NCBI RefSeq assembly: GCF_017355785.1
Contig: NZ_JAFEWE010000001.1
Span: 124,001 to 188,000 of the forward strand
DNA from: Desertivirga arenae
Lineage (GTDB): Bacteria > Bacteroidota > Bacteroidia > Sphingobacteriales > Sphingobacteriaceae
Direction: 5' to 3'
Length of the DNA stretch: 64,000 nucleotides
Shown: one piece after another, positions 27,901 through 36,150 of the stretch
How the letters are laid out: each line of letters begins with the position of its first letter
How positions within the stretch are numbered: position 1 is the first letter of the stretch
The notes under the pieces: model-generated
The model's database searches: none
The model's input: the letters and a program-made list of their open reading frames with translations, nothing else
What the model was told of the DNA's origin: nothing
Position numbers and translations under genes: made by a program

Positions 27901-28051
27901 GCGCAAAGTAACTTTGGATGCCGAAGACATTGGAAGATCAATTAAGGGTGACCCTAAAAAATTAGAATTCACTCTTGATGGTGTAGTGTTCAAACCCTTT
28001 TATAATACCTACGGTCGTCATTCAGTTTATCTGGACGTTACGTTGAAGTAG
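24974..28051 (+). CDS. Large LamG plus GH127/GH146-type glycoside hydrolase
   Basis: A 1025-residue secreted protein. Signal peptide to about residue 31 (ALAQ); LamG/concanavalin-like domain about 45-255 (ARYVFNGDTKDWSRN, HDFRLYRVALDSRQIAGIY); an Ig-like linker about 295-370; a DUF1680-type (alpha/alpha)6 catalytic domain about 380-860 (LRGHATGHYLTAIAQAYA, NETCATYNMLKLT) and a beta-rich C terminus. Active-site counterparts are E733, E754, C756 and C824-C825 (FTCCNGTA). The first Cys of the C-x-C-C of HypBA1 is Phe822 here, so it belongs to a different subgroup from the GH127 at 13.9 kb, closer to the large GH146-like enzymes. Beta-L-arabinofuranosidase activity is likely but unproven. Confidence 0.85.
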   Translation: MNTHMRKYSMLFRGMLTAGIFACVCKSALAQNGDQILDGIGETEMIARYVFNGDTKDWSRNTLHAKTLGPSVRFVTDDRFGKVLSLSGESTSHVKIPGEALTDLESLSISGWIFLRSKEPGQRFFDFGRDANRHFFTAPVGTKKQQGLLALITTEKDSKNGAVSPAIELNKWVHLAIVVDIPSKSITTYVDGKPAGMSKDTPRELTDVFGAKTGEKLLYIGKSLQAEDPYLNAMIHDFRLYRVALDSRQIAGIYNNAQKGINQSSVNTKPEQVDDLQRFSTNTPQLYTAYLAGVSDVQVETEAGNLPRLPAVVEGTYKNGLKGPKIRVIWPAPVDNTSVIKSGQYTITGRVPGTAFEPKALVTVKNTDKVIKPKLRLEAFNLDQVSLKSNINGHQTKFIENRDKFIKTLAQTDPNSFLYMFRHAFGQKQPEGAKPLGVWDSEDTKLRGHATGHYLTAIAQAYAGTGYDKALQANFAKKMEYMVNSLYELSQLSGKAKEAGGSEVSDPRAVPYGPGKTTYDSDLSDEGIRRDYWNWGAGFISAYPPDQFIMLEKGAKYGGQKNQIWAPYYTLHKILAGLIDVYEVSGNKKALAIANGMGNWVNARLSNVPTDTLIKMWNTYIAGEFGGMNESMAHLYRITGEQKYLKTAQLFDNIKVFFGDTAHSHGLAKNVDIFRGLHANQHIPQIVGSIETYQASKNPEYYKIAENFWYKAVNEYMYSIGGVAGARNPANAECFISQPSTLYQNGFSAGGQNETCATYNMLKLTSQLFFFDQRAEYMDYYERGLYNHILASVAEDSPANTYHVPLRPGSVKQFGNDDMSGFTCCNGTAIESSTKLQNSIYFKDKDNKSLYVNLYVPSVLNWTERKVSVEQATNFPNEDHTSLTVRGSGKFDINVRVPSWATKGFFVKINGKEEKISSTPGTYLKIKRQWKDGDKIELKMPFQFHLDPVMDQQNIASLFYGPVLLAAQEPEARKEWRKVTLDAEDIGRSIKGDPKKLEFTLDGVVFKPFYNTYGRHSVYLDVTLK

Positions 28052-28065
28052 AAGTTTAAAGAATT

Positions 28066-28106
28066 GAAATCATCTGTTCTCTTATGTTTAGTAGACAGAT
28101 GATTTC
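28066..28106. terminator. Terminator between convergent genes
   Basis: A perfect 12-bp stem (28066-28077 with 28095-28106) follows the stop of the LamG-GH127 gene by about 15 bases. The T tract is poor, but the location between two convergent genes supports the call. Confidence 0.65.
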
Positions 28107-28127
28107 TAAAAGCCAGGAGAGAACAGC

Positions 28128-28550
28128 CTATTCCTGTTTATAAAACCCATTAAACTTAAGGTTCCTTATAATAGAATCAGCTTGTTCATCTACTGATCCT
28201 TCTTCTATCTCACATCTGGCAAAATCTTTAACCGGCCCATTGGCTATAAAATCAAAAGTTTTATTACAAATCTGAACATACAGGTTCCCGAAGTCAAGTT
28301 TATCCTTATTCTCATCTTCTAAAAAGAAGTTCACTTCCTCACGCGCTTCGTACTTAAACAGCAATTCTTTCGTCTGCTCATCCCTATACTGTACTCCTAA
28401 CATAATAATTAGCTTTCCCGAATTATAGCTTACTTTTTCACTGTCTATTACTGAAGTTAACGAATGAGACCCAATGCTGTGCTTTTTAGCTAAAAAAGAG
28501 GGATAGACCTCATAAGATATAATTTGGCTGTGATGGTCTTTAACGATCAT
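28128..28550 (-). CDS. Hypothetical cytoplasmic protein, 140 residues
   Basis: The frame extends to a TTG at 28580, but the ATG at 28550 gives the more natural start (MIVKDHHSQIISYEV). The protein has no signal peptide or transmembrane helix, alternates strands and acidic loops (KLIIMLGVQYRDE, EEVNFFLEDENKD) and ends with two probable helices. The overall pattern recalls SecB-fold proteins, but no defining motif is present and I do not assign it. It stands alone between two terminators and is not part of the peptidase/glycosidase run upstream. Confidence 0.6.
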   Translation of the reverse strand: MIVKDHHSQIISYEVYPSFLAKKHSIGSHSLTSVIDSEKVSYNSGKLIIMLGVQYRDEQTKELLFKYEAREEVNFFLEDENKDKLDFGNLYVQICNKTFDFIANGPVKDFARCEIEEGSVDEQADSIIRNLKFNGFYKQE

Positions 28551-28591
28551 AAGGACAAGTTCCAGTAATAATTTCAACAACCTCTATTAAT

Positions 28592-28620
28592 AAAAAACAG
28601 CTACCCTGTGAAGAGTAGCT
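28592..28620 (-). terminator. Rho-independent terminator after the HExxH protein gene
   Basis: A 6-bp stem (28599-28604 with 28615-28620), extended by A/T pairs, is followed on the minus strand by G and six T. It lies about 40 bases after the stop at 28663 and ends the long minus-strand run that starts at 39.8 kb or at an internal promoter. Confidence 0.7.
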
Positions 28621-28662
28621 ATTAAACAAAACAAACCTGAGGCAATAAAAATTATTGCAATC

Positions 28663-29580
28663 TCAGAAGTTCTTCTTTATATTTTTCCCGTAATAGATAT
28701 CTGCTGGAATATGATGACCAATATAAACTTCACTCAAGATCTCATATAAAACCGGGTCATACGCTTTTAAATCATCCGGTCCCTGAAGTCGTGTTTTTCC
28801 ATCATTGAATTCGAAGTTAGACCAGAACCACCATTGCGTCCCCTCAGCCCAATATTCGTCAATGGTGTTAATGGCATACTGGTTCTTATACATATCCTTT
28901 TTCTTTGCATTCTCATAGGCCTTTTCCACCCTTGATATAAGCTCAGGATCACAGGTCCTCAAAGCTTCCATAATATTATGGCTCCATTCATGTATCATGA
29001 TGTTCTCTCCGAAATACTTGGTACCAGGAAATCCCAATAAGTTTTCTTCGGCGCAGGAAGTCTGAATCCCTCCCATTCCCCGAGCTCTTTTGTTCCAGTA
29101 CTCCTTATCTGTCATACTCGCAATCCCACCTGGTTTATCATAGTTTTCGCGCTCTGATGGGATCAGACGGATATCATCCTTCGCCGGCTTTTTCCAATCT
29201 CTGTATTCCGGCAGGTCAGTTTGCATTTCCGTATATGCCATTATCGAAAGCATCGCCTTATCTTTCATCATCTGAGTTCTAACATCAGGGCGCTTCGCCA
29301 GCATATAATTGATGATGTCTCTTGCCATTAGTAAAGCGGCATCAGAAACTTTTTCAGAGGATACAACCGGAATCCCACAAGCATCGATATACTTTTTATA
29401 AAATGCATCGAAATTTAAAGAAGCCGGAGGCCTGCTTATTACAACATTTTCATACTTATTAACCAAGGGAGTACCTTTCATTGGGTAGTACTGCGGTTGG
29501 GCTGAAGCATTCTCTGATGCGAACAGAGCAGCCGCTATAGAGCAACAACAAGCAAATTTTAAAGCGCCTTTTATAATCAT
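28663..29580 (-). CDS. Secreted putative zinc metallopeptidase-like protein (HEWSH)
   Basis: A 305-residue exported protein with signal peptide ending ASAQ near residue 28. The motif MIHEWSHNIME near residue 200 fits the zinc-binding HExxH helix, and the segment TIDEYWAEGTQWWFW about 45 residues later offers Glu residues that could be the third ligand, as in gluzincins. The RARGMGGIQTSCAEEN segment just before HExxH has two Cys-adjacent acidic residues. I do not recognise a named family. It follows the GH97 gene by 22 bases and is probably cotranscribed with it, suggesting action on a glycoprotein or glycopeptide. Confidence 0.65.
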   Translation of the reverse strand: MIIKGALKFACCCSIAAALFASENASAQPQYYPMKGTPLVNKYENVVISRPPASLNFDAFYKKYIDACGIPVVSSEKVSDAALLMARDIINYMLAKRPDVRTQMMKDKAMLSIMAYTEMQTDLPEYRDWKKPAKDDIRLIPSERENYDKPGGIASMTDKEYWNKRARGMGGIQTSCAEENLLGFPGTKYFGENIMIHEWSHNIMEALRTCDPELISRVEKAYENAKKKDMYKNQYAINTIDEYWAEGTQWWFWSNFEFNDGKTRLQGPDDLKAYDPVLYEILSEVYIGHHIPADIYYGKNIKKNF

Positions 29581-29602
29581 TGAAAATAGATTAATGTATG
29601 TA

Positions 29603-31576
29603 TTATTTTTCAGGTGTGATCACAGCTACCCATCCTCCCCCTGAAGCCAATTTTGCTGTAATTGACTTTGAAGTAAGATCTTGATCCTTCAAAATTTTAT
29701 AGTCGGCGGCATGCTTATCTGCATTTACACCGTCCTGAAGGATTTGCATTTTATATTTACCAGGTTCCAGAAATGACAGGTCAACCTTTATTTCCCTTTC
29801 ATCCCAGTTAGTCATTGCCCCGATATACCATTTCGATCCGTTCTTTCTTGCAGTAACTACATATTTACCAGCCTCGCCTGCAAGCCCTATGGTTTTATCC
29901 CAGGTGGTAGGCATTTGAGCAATGAAACGGGTGAAATCCGGCTCCTTCCTGTAGTTGGAAGGGTTATCAGCCAACATCTGCAATGGACTATCATAGATTA
30001 CGTACATGGCAGCCTGATGGGCTCTGGTACCCATACTCATCGGTTCGGTAAATGTGATATGAAAATTCTTTTTAGTGGCGTTAATCATTGCTCCGGGCGT
30101 GTAGTCCATCGGCCCTGCAACCATTCGGGTAAAAGGAAGCGTAACGTTATGTTCGGGTGTGATCGTTTCCTCCCACTTGTTGTTTTCAAGTCCGCGAACA
30201 CCTTCATAATTCACCACGTTAGGATATTTCCGGTTCAATCCCACGGGCTTATAAGCGCCGTGCAGATCAACCAATAATTTTCTCTTAGCAGCAGCTGCGG
30301 CAACGCGTTCATAATAATTCACCATGTACTGGTCTGCACGTGCCATAAAGTCAACCTTTATGCCTGCTGCGCCCCACTTTACAAATCGATCCAGGATCCG
30401 GTCCATATCCTTGTCCAGGGGTTGCCATAAGGCCCAAAGAATCACTCCTACATTTTTGCTCTTGCCGTATCTTATCAGTTCTTCAATGTTAAGGTCAGGA
30501 GTAGTAGCCAACAGATTAGTTGTTGTCAAAGACCAGCCCTCATCCAGAATGATATACTCTAATCCATATTCCGAGGCAAAATCAATATAGTACTTGTAGG
30601 TATCTGTATTAATTCCCGATTTGAAGTCAACGCCATAAATATTATTAGCATTCCACCAGTCCCAGGCTACTTTTCCAGGCTTAATCCAACTGGGATCGGC
30701 TATTACATTAGGACTGGACAACTTGTAAACCAGCTCGTTCTCCAGCAGCTGCCGATCGTCAGGGCTGATTATAATTGTTCTCCAGGGGAAAGTTCTGGCA
30801 CCCTTTGTTTCTGCGATATAATCTGCTTTTCTTACAATAATCTCAGACCTGTCGGATTTCGGCTTCAGTTTATTTTCCAGAATTACTTTAGGAAAGTTCG
30901 CTTTAAGTGAGTTGCCTCCACTTCCAAACAAGAACATGTTAGGGTAGTCATAAAGATCAGACTCTGTTACCACCATTTTAGTTCCTTTTCCCGTAGAAAT
31001 ATGGAGCGGGAGAAAGCCGTATTGCCCATCGCTTATCTCGTTAAATTTCTGTCTTTTGAAGTTCCCTTCATAGTGCGATTGCATTTCCGGATCCTTCTCC
31101 TGTGGAAGGTAAACCTCACAGTTTTCGTTGAAGTTGAAGTCAGCAATCTCTTTTACAACCTGCACTTTCGCATCTGACAAAGCTGACTCGAAGCGGTAAG
31201 CTACGCCATCATTATAAGCCCGGAAAACTACGGCAAAGCCGCCTTTTAAAACCAGCTTCAGTTCGTTATAATGCTCTGGAATTTGTTTACTCCTAATGGG
31301 AACAATGGATGTAATTGTAGAGCTAACCGTTGTCCTCTCGACTTTATCAATCGCCGGTGAAGTGCCAGCCGACCTGCCATTACTAAAATATAACGCGATC
31401 GTACCAGGATCAAGTAAAATTTCTTGCTGCCGGCTTACTGACCATTTAAGATCTTTATCTGCAAGTACCTGTATTTTAATCTTTTTGTCTGGCGACAAAA
31501 GATCGTAGGTTTTAGAGTAGCCTAGGGAGACACAAAGGAGAGAAGCGAGTAGAAATATAAAAATTCTAAATTTCAT
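29603..31576 (-). CDS. GH97 family glycoside hydrolase, retaining-type active site
   Basis: A 657-residue secreted enzyme with signal peptide to about residue 21. Residues 25-280 are the N-terminal beta-sandwich of GH97 (LLSPDKKIKIQVLADKDLKW); 300-560 the (beta/alpha)8 barrel (AWDWWN, YIILDEGW, VILWALWQPLDKDMDRILD); the rest the C-terminal sandwich. Asp409 in GIKVDFM sits where retaining GH97 members (BtGH97b alpha-galactosidase, nucleophile D415) have their nucleophile, and E458 in NYEGVRGLE matches the acid/base region. Inverting SusB-type alpha-glucosidases lack this Asp. Alpha-galactosidase is therefore more likely than alpha-glucosidase. It lies next to peptidase genes. Confidence 0.88.
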   Translation of the reverse strand: MKFRIFIFLLASLLCVSLGYSKTYDLLSPDKKIKIQVLADKDLKWSVSRQQEILLDPGTIALYFSNGRSAGTSPAIDKVERTTVSSTITSIVPIRSKQIPEHYNELKLVLKGGFAVVFRAYNDGVAYRFESALSDAKVQVVKEIADFNFNENCEVYLPQEKDPEMQSHYEGNFKRQKFNEISDGQYGFLPLHISTGKGTKMVVTESDLYDYPNMFLFGSGGNSLKANFPKVILENKLKPKSDRSEIIVRKADYIAETKGARTFPWRTIIISPDDRQLLENELVYKLSSPNVIADPSWIKPGKVAWDWWNANNIYGVDFKSGINTDTYKYYIDFASEYGLEYIILDEGWSLTTTNLLATTPDLNIEELIRYGKSKNVGVILWALWQPLDKDMDRILDRFVKWGAAGIKVDFMARADQYMVNYYERVAAAAAKRKLLVDLHGAYKPVGLNRKYPNVVNYEGVRGLENNKWEETITPEHNVTLPFTRMVAGPMDYTPGAMINATKKNFHITFTEPMSMGTRAHQAAMYVIYDSPLQMLADNPSNYRKEPDFTRFIAQMPTTWDKTIGLAGEAGKYVVTARKNGSKWYIGAMTNWDEREIKVDLSFLEPGKYKMQILQDGVNADKHAADYKILKDQDLTSKSITAKLASGGGWVAVITPEK

Positions 31577-31722
31577 TGAATCAATATTGAAGTTTTAAAA
31601 GAGGCCCATTTAAACCTGCGTAGACAAAACCTAAATTACCAAACCATCCCCGATATGGAGGTTAAGATATTAGCAGGCTGTTACCCAATCTTAACTTTAT
31701 ATCAGCCATTCTACTCGTTCTA

Positions 31723-34452
31723 TCAGTTTTCTTTCCTCAGGCTTACTGAAGTTTTTCCTTCACCTAAGGGTACTACGATCCGCCCTCTTTCAGTCGGATA
31801 GTTTCCAGCAATGCTATACTTATAAGCCTTATTCATTTGTTCCATCTGAAGGTATGCTGAGGGAGTCGACCCATCATCTTCTGCTAAGCTTAAAAGAACT
31901 TCTCCTGAATTAATATTGTAACTTATCTGTTCAACTTTGCCTGCATCCAATGTAAGCCATAAGCCCGCAGGAGCAATAAACACTTTCGACTTTGCTGCAG
32001 TGGTAATCTTTGTATTGATCCATTTGCCAGATTTCTCTAGCAATCCACCGAATGCCAGCCAGCCCAATTGTTTGTCATTTAGGATATAAGAGGAGGTATT
32101 CACAGCATAACCGTAAAAATTTGAACCGTAGTCTCCTGAAAGGGCATCGATCTTTAGCGTTGATGGAAATGAATGAAAAGCAGCGGAGCCAAACCCGTCT
32201 TCGGTGATGTTTGATACTGCACCCATCAAGCCGCCATATCCCACACGCAATAAATAAAGGTCCTCCGGATTCTTTCTGTATTCCTGCAGTACCGGAATAG
32301 CGTTTAATCCGGATCCGTAATGGTGCAACTGTCGCTCTACTCTCGACAACTTCCCTCCGTAAAGGAAATCCCAATATCTTCTGGCACTGCCATTGTATCC
32401 CCAATGAGGTACGGTAGGCATATAAGCAAGTATCGCATCCAGCGTTACTTTCGACTTATCATTATAGCCAAAATAATCTGACCACATATATACCTCCTCC
32501 TGTCCTGTTGAGTCCCATGGCATTTCACTGCCAAATGGATAACTTAAAGATTTCCAGAGATCAGCCCTTTTCTTCATTTCGGTTTCGAGCTTCTCTGCGA
32601 GATCATTGTATCCTTCTGCCTTCAGATCCTTCAAGATGTATAAGAAAACGCTCCCTTCCATCTGCCCGAACTGAGCATAATGCGGTGCTAATTCAACCAT
32701 TGCAATTGATGTGTGAAAGGCATTTTTTAAATGCAGGTCCCAGGAATGCTCGGTTACAAGAGCTTTATGAAAACGGGCAAGTCTGTAAAAAACCCAATGA
32801 GCGGCAGCAACATGAGGATAATTATAGGAACGCCCTAAATTGAAAGCCTCTTTTTGCGGCCAGGCCGACCAAACTTTATAGTTAATATCCTTGCTATAAG
32901 TACCGGCAGGCATTTTATCAGGCTCGTAATAGAACAAGCTTTTTTTCACCCCATATTTTTGATCTCCATCTGCGACCTGCAAATTACCCCAAAGTGTATG
33001 ATTAACAAAGCGTTGCAGCTTTTCAACCTCAGCCTTCTCCGGCTGGACCAATTGTTTCATAATAGCAGCCAACCATCCGCCAGCTCCACCTTCATCACTC
33101 AGTCCTGCAATCCAAACACGGTTATCCTCCGTTACCTGCTTTTTAGTTTCGTAATCATAGCTTATCACTGATTCGCTTCGTTTGAACGGATCTGAATCTT
33201 TTTTATACCACTGCTCGCTTGTAAGAAACTTCCCGAAGTTTGAAAGAACTTTCTCTTCCGGCTGAATAACCTTGTAATGAACCGTTTGAGTAAGTCCGTT
33301 CGCGTAGGTTACAGAAAGCCTTGATCGTCCCCAAACCTTACCAGTTACCTGGTAAGATCTCCAGCCATTCCTTCCTTTGGATACTGGTGCAACTGCCAAT
33401 GATCCTTCAGGGAACACTTCTGTTTTAAGCACTTTAGAGCTATAGTTAAGGAATAACTTAGCGGGAATATTCTGTGATATAACATAACCTGGGATACCCA
33501 CAGCTACCGGACGCTTTTCTTCCAGTAACTTTGCTTCTATCTTTTTTACAGATTCCGCTATGGTAAATTTAAGTGCATAATTCTTACTTTCTCCGGCAGC
33601 CAGGGTCGTTGATGTTGGCTGATTCCAGGGTTGGGCATTTTTCCATTCGTTCTCCGCATAAGCTTTGCTATGTATCATCCATTCATGAAATCCCTCAAAC
33701 GTAATTCCACGGGGCGTAGGATCATCCAGAAGAGGGTTGTATGCTTCAAACGACGCATTTTTAGCGGGTAGAACAAGCAACACCGGCCCATTCCCCTTTA
33801 GCCGGCAAACCTGAAGGTAACCCGCGTCCCTTCCGATATAAGGATCGTAAAAAACGTTGCTTGCATGGGTTTGTTCCAATGTCTTTTCATGTAAAATATT
33901 GTTAAATATCATCGGAATACCAAGAGCACCTATCTCGACAGGAGAGTTTGAAGTGTTCTTTATTTCAAACCGGAGCACCAGATCTTTACCATCTTTTTCC
34001 CAATAGCGAATCACCCGCAAAGGGATATCTGCAGGAAGCGTTGCAGCAAGATTTGCAGCAGCTAATACCTTTCCCCCTACAGTCAAACTCGCTACATCCA
34101 TTCGTTTAGCTGCTGTAGAATACAGTTTCCATACAGCATCAGCACCTGCTCTTAATCTTAGGTTCAGATCTCCCAAATGGTATAGGCCATCTTTGCTTCT
34201 CAGATTTAACCGCTCGCCTGGTGTGAAATCAAAGCCAGGCTCTAATTTTGAACTTAAAGCCGACAAGGTCTGCGACGAACGCAGAAGCTTAAGCGTAAAA
34301 TCTTCAGTAGCCACGTCTATAGTACCATTTTCTACATGGAGATTAGAGGGGCGCTTGCCTAAAGCTTCCCATGGCGATTGGGCCTCAGCCTGCTTCGCCG
34401 GCAGAAGAATTGCCAGTATAAAAAGGAGTTTTTGAAAATATCCTCTATTCAT
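31723..34452 (-). CDS. Large secreted protein, DUF5695-like
   Basis: A 909-residue exported protein with a signal peptide ending AEAQ near residue 25. The N-terminal third is a beta-sandwich-like region (VENGTIDVATEDFTLKLLRS); the central part about 400-700 is helical with aromatic residues (FNLGRSYNYPHVAAAHWVFYRLARFHKALV, SYPFGSEMPWDSTGQEEVYMWSDYFG) like an (alpha/alpha) toroid of a carbohydrate-active enzyme; the last 200 residues are beta-rich. I believe this is the DUF5695 family, from memory. Catalytic residues cannot be assigned. It begins 16 bases after the M1 peptidase gene and precedes GH97, so it probably acts with them on a glycoprotein or glycan. Confidence 0.6.
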   Translation of the reverse strand: MNRGYFQKLLFILAILLPAKQAEAQSPWEALGKRPSNLHVENGTIDVATEDFTLKLLRSSQTLSALSSKLEPGFDFTPGERLNLRSKDGLYHLGDLNLRLRAGADAVWKLYSTAAKRMDVASLTVGGKVLAAANLAATLPADIPLRVIRYWEKDGKDLVLRFEIKNTSNSPVEIGALGIPMIFNNILHEKTLEQTHASNVFYDPYIGRDAGYLQVCRLKGNGPVLLVLPAKNASFEAYNPLLDDPTPRGITFEGFHEWMIHSKAYAENEWKNAQPWNQPTSTTLAAGESKNYALKFTIAESVKKIEAKLLEEKRPVAVGIPGYVISQNIPAKLFLNYSSKVLKTEVFPEGSLAVAPVSKGRNGWRSYQVTGKVWGRSRLSVTYANGLTQTVHYKVIQPEEKVLSNFGKFLTSEQWYKKDSDPFKRSESVISYDYETKKQVTEDNRVWIAGLSDEGGAGGWLAAIMKQLVQPEKAEVEKLQRFVNHTLWGNLQVADGDQKYGVKKSLFYYEPDKMPAGTYSKDINYKVWSAWPQKEAFNLGRSYNYPHVAAAHWVFYRLARFHKALVTEHSWDLHLKNAFHTSIAMVELAPHYAQFGQMEGSVFLYILKDLKAEGYNDLAEKLETEMKKRADLWKSLSYPFGSEMPWDSTGQEEVYMWSDYFGYNDKSKVTLDAILAYMPTVPHWGYNGSARRYWDFLYGGKLSRVERQLHHYGSGLNAIPVLQEYRKNPEDLYLLRVGYGGLMGAVSNITEDGFGSAAFHSFPSTLKIDALSGDYGSNFYGYAVNTSSYILNDKQLGWLAFGGLLEKSGKWINTKITTAAKSKVFIAPAGLWLTLDAGKVEQISYNINSGEVLLSLAEDDGSTPSAYLQMEQMNKAYKYSIAGNYPTERGRIVVPLGEGKTSVSLRKEN

Positions 34453-34468
34453 ATTGATCTAAGTGTTG

Positions 34469-36139
34469 TTAAACTTTAAGCAAGCCGATGTAAAAGTTAA
34501 AGGTGTCTGCTTCTATATTTTCAGCTGTTGCCCCAGGTAGTTTAATTTCAGAAAAATGATCCGAAGTAAGTTCGACAATAGAATATTCAGAACCTTTAAC
34601 TCTTAGTCTCACTGGCATATCAAATCCCGGGGTGTTAGCGATCCAACGGCCCATTAATTTGCCTTCTTTCCGGCGGATCTCCAATACAGGAATGCTGGTG
34701 TAATTTAAATATTGATCAAATATCCTGCTGAAATCCCTTTTAGCCTCTTTATTGATATACCCGATAACATCAGCGGAAGTAACCGTTTGATGAAAAAACT
34801 GCTCATTCAGGCCCCTTAGAATTCTTCGCCATTTTTCATCATCGTTCAATATGGTCCTGATCATGTTGAGAAGATTACCTCCCTTATAATACATATCTCC
34901 CGACCCGGTTGCATTAACATGGTAAGCCGGGATGATGGGGACATCGTTTAAGATCTTATTTCTTGTACCATTAACGTACTCCGTTCCGGCTTTTTTACCA
35001 TAATGAAAGTCCAGGAACAGCGATTCTGAATAGTTGGTAAAGCTTTCATGGATCCACATGTCCGCCTGATCTTTGGCTGTAATATTATTCCCGAACCACT
35101 CGTGCCCGCTTTCGTGAACAATGATGAAATCCCATTTCATGCCCCAACCGGTTCCACTTAAATCTGTATTCTTGTACCCGTTCTGAAATTTATTTCCATA
35201 AGCTACAGCGCTCTGGTGCTCCATCCCGAGATGCGGGGCTTCAATAAGTTTATAACCGTCTTTGTAAAAGGGATAAGGACCAAACCAATGTTCAAAGGCT
35301 TTCAGCATCTTTTTCACATTAGCGCCAAAGTGAACTTTTGCTTTATTCAGGTTCTCCGGAAGAACCCAATAGTCTAGTCGTAATTTTCCAGCTTCCCCAA
35401 CAAAGCTATCAGAGAAATGAACGAAATCACCAATATTAAGGACCACACTATAATTATTAATCGGGTTAGCGATAAACCAATCAAACTGGGTATAACCATC
35501 TTTACGTTTTGTAACTTTTCTCAGCGTCCCGTTGGAAATATCCTTTAATCCGGCAGGAACACTTACACTGAGCAGCATACTGTCAACCTCGTCAGACTGG
35601 TGATCTTTATTTGGAAACCATACGCTTGCTCCAATTCCCTGGCAAGCCGTTGCTATCCATGGCTTTCCCTTTGCATCTTTGGAAAACACAAAGCCGCCGT
35701 CCCAGGGAGCCCTTATAGCCACTGTTGGAAAGCCGGAGTAATAAACAATAAAGCTTTGATTACTTCCCTCTCTAATTAAATAAGGGAAGTTGATAAACAC
35801 AGCATTATGTTCCCGCGAAAAAGGAACAGCTTTACCGTTAAAGACTATGCTATCCACTTTAAGATTGGCGAAGAGATCGAACTGTAACTTATCAAGATCA
35901 CCTGTCGCTTTGAATTTAAAGAGATTGGATCCCTGAATGAACTTCTTTTCAGGATCTACCTTAACGTTAAGATGGTAATAGGTGATGTCGTAAACTGATC
36001 GCAGTGAAGTTAAAGAACCTCTTAAAGAATCCGCCCTGCTAAAAACTTTCTCCTTTTTATAAAACTGAGCATGCGCTGAGAGGGAGAAGCATAAGCAAAA
36101 GAAGCACAGAAGAGAAAACTGAAGGCGATTTATTCTCAT
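34469..36139 (-). CDS. Secreted M1 family metallopeptidase
   Basis: A 556-residue exported zinc aminopeptidase with signal peptide to about residue 25. The exopeptidase-type motif G305-M-E-H (GAMEN-like) and the zinc site HESGH (H342, E343, H346) with E365 eighteen residues on (HExxH-x18-E) are intact. It stops after the catalytic domain and lacks the C-terminal helical domain of PepN, as do many Bacteroidota M1 proteins. It removes N-terminal residues from peptides in the periplasm or outside. It starts 11 bases after the S9 peptidase stop in the transporter-peptidase run. Confidence 0.93.
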   Translation of the reverse strand: MRINRLQFSLLCFFCLCFSLSAHAQFYKKEKVFSRADSLRGSLTSLRSVYDITYYHLNVKVDPEKKFIQGSNLFKFKATGDLDKLQFDLFANLKVDSIVFNGKAVPFSREHNAVFINFPYLIREGSNQSFIVYYSGFPTVAIRAPWDGGFVFSKDAKGKPWIATACQGIGASVWFPNKDHQSDEVDSMLLSVSVPAGLKDISNGTLRKVTKRKDGYTQFDWFIANPINNYSVVLNIGDFVHFSDSFVGEAGKLRLDYWVLPENLNKAKVHFGANVKKMLKAFEHWFGPYPFYKDGYKLIEAPHLGMEHQSAVAYGNKFQNGYKNTDLSGTGWGMKWDFIIVHESGHEWFGNNITAKDQADMWIHESFTNYSESLFLDFHYGKKAGTEYVNGTRNKILNDVPIIPAYHVNATGSGDMYYKGGNLLNMIRTILNDDEKWRRILRGLNEQFFHQTVTSADVIGYINKEAKRDFSRIFDQYLNYTSIPVLEIRRKEGKLMGRWIANTPGFDMPVRLRVKGSEYSIVELTSDHFSEIKLPGATAENIEADTFNFYIGLLKV

Positions 36140-36150
36140 ACCCCTATAGA

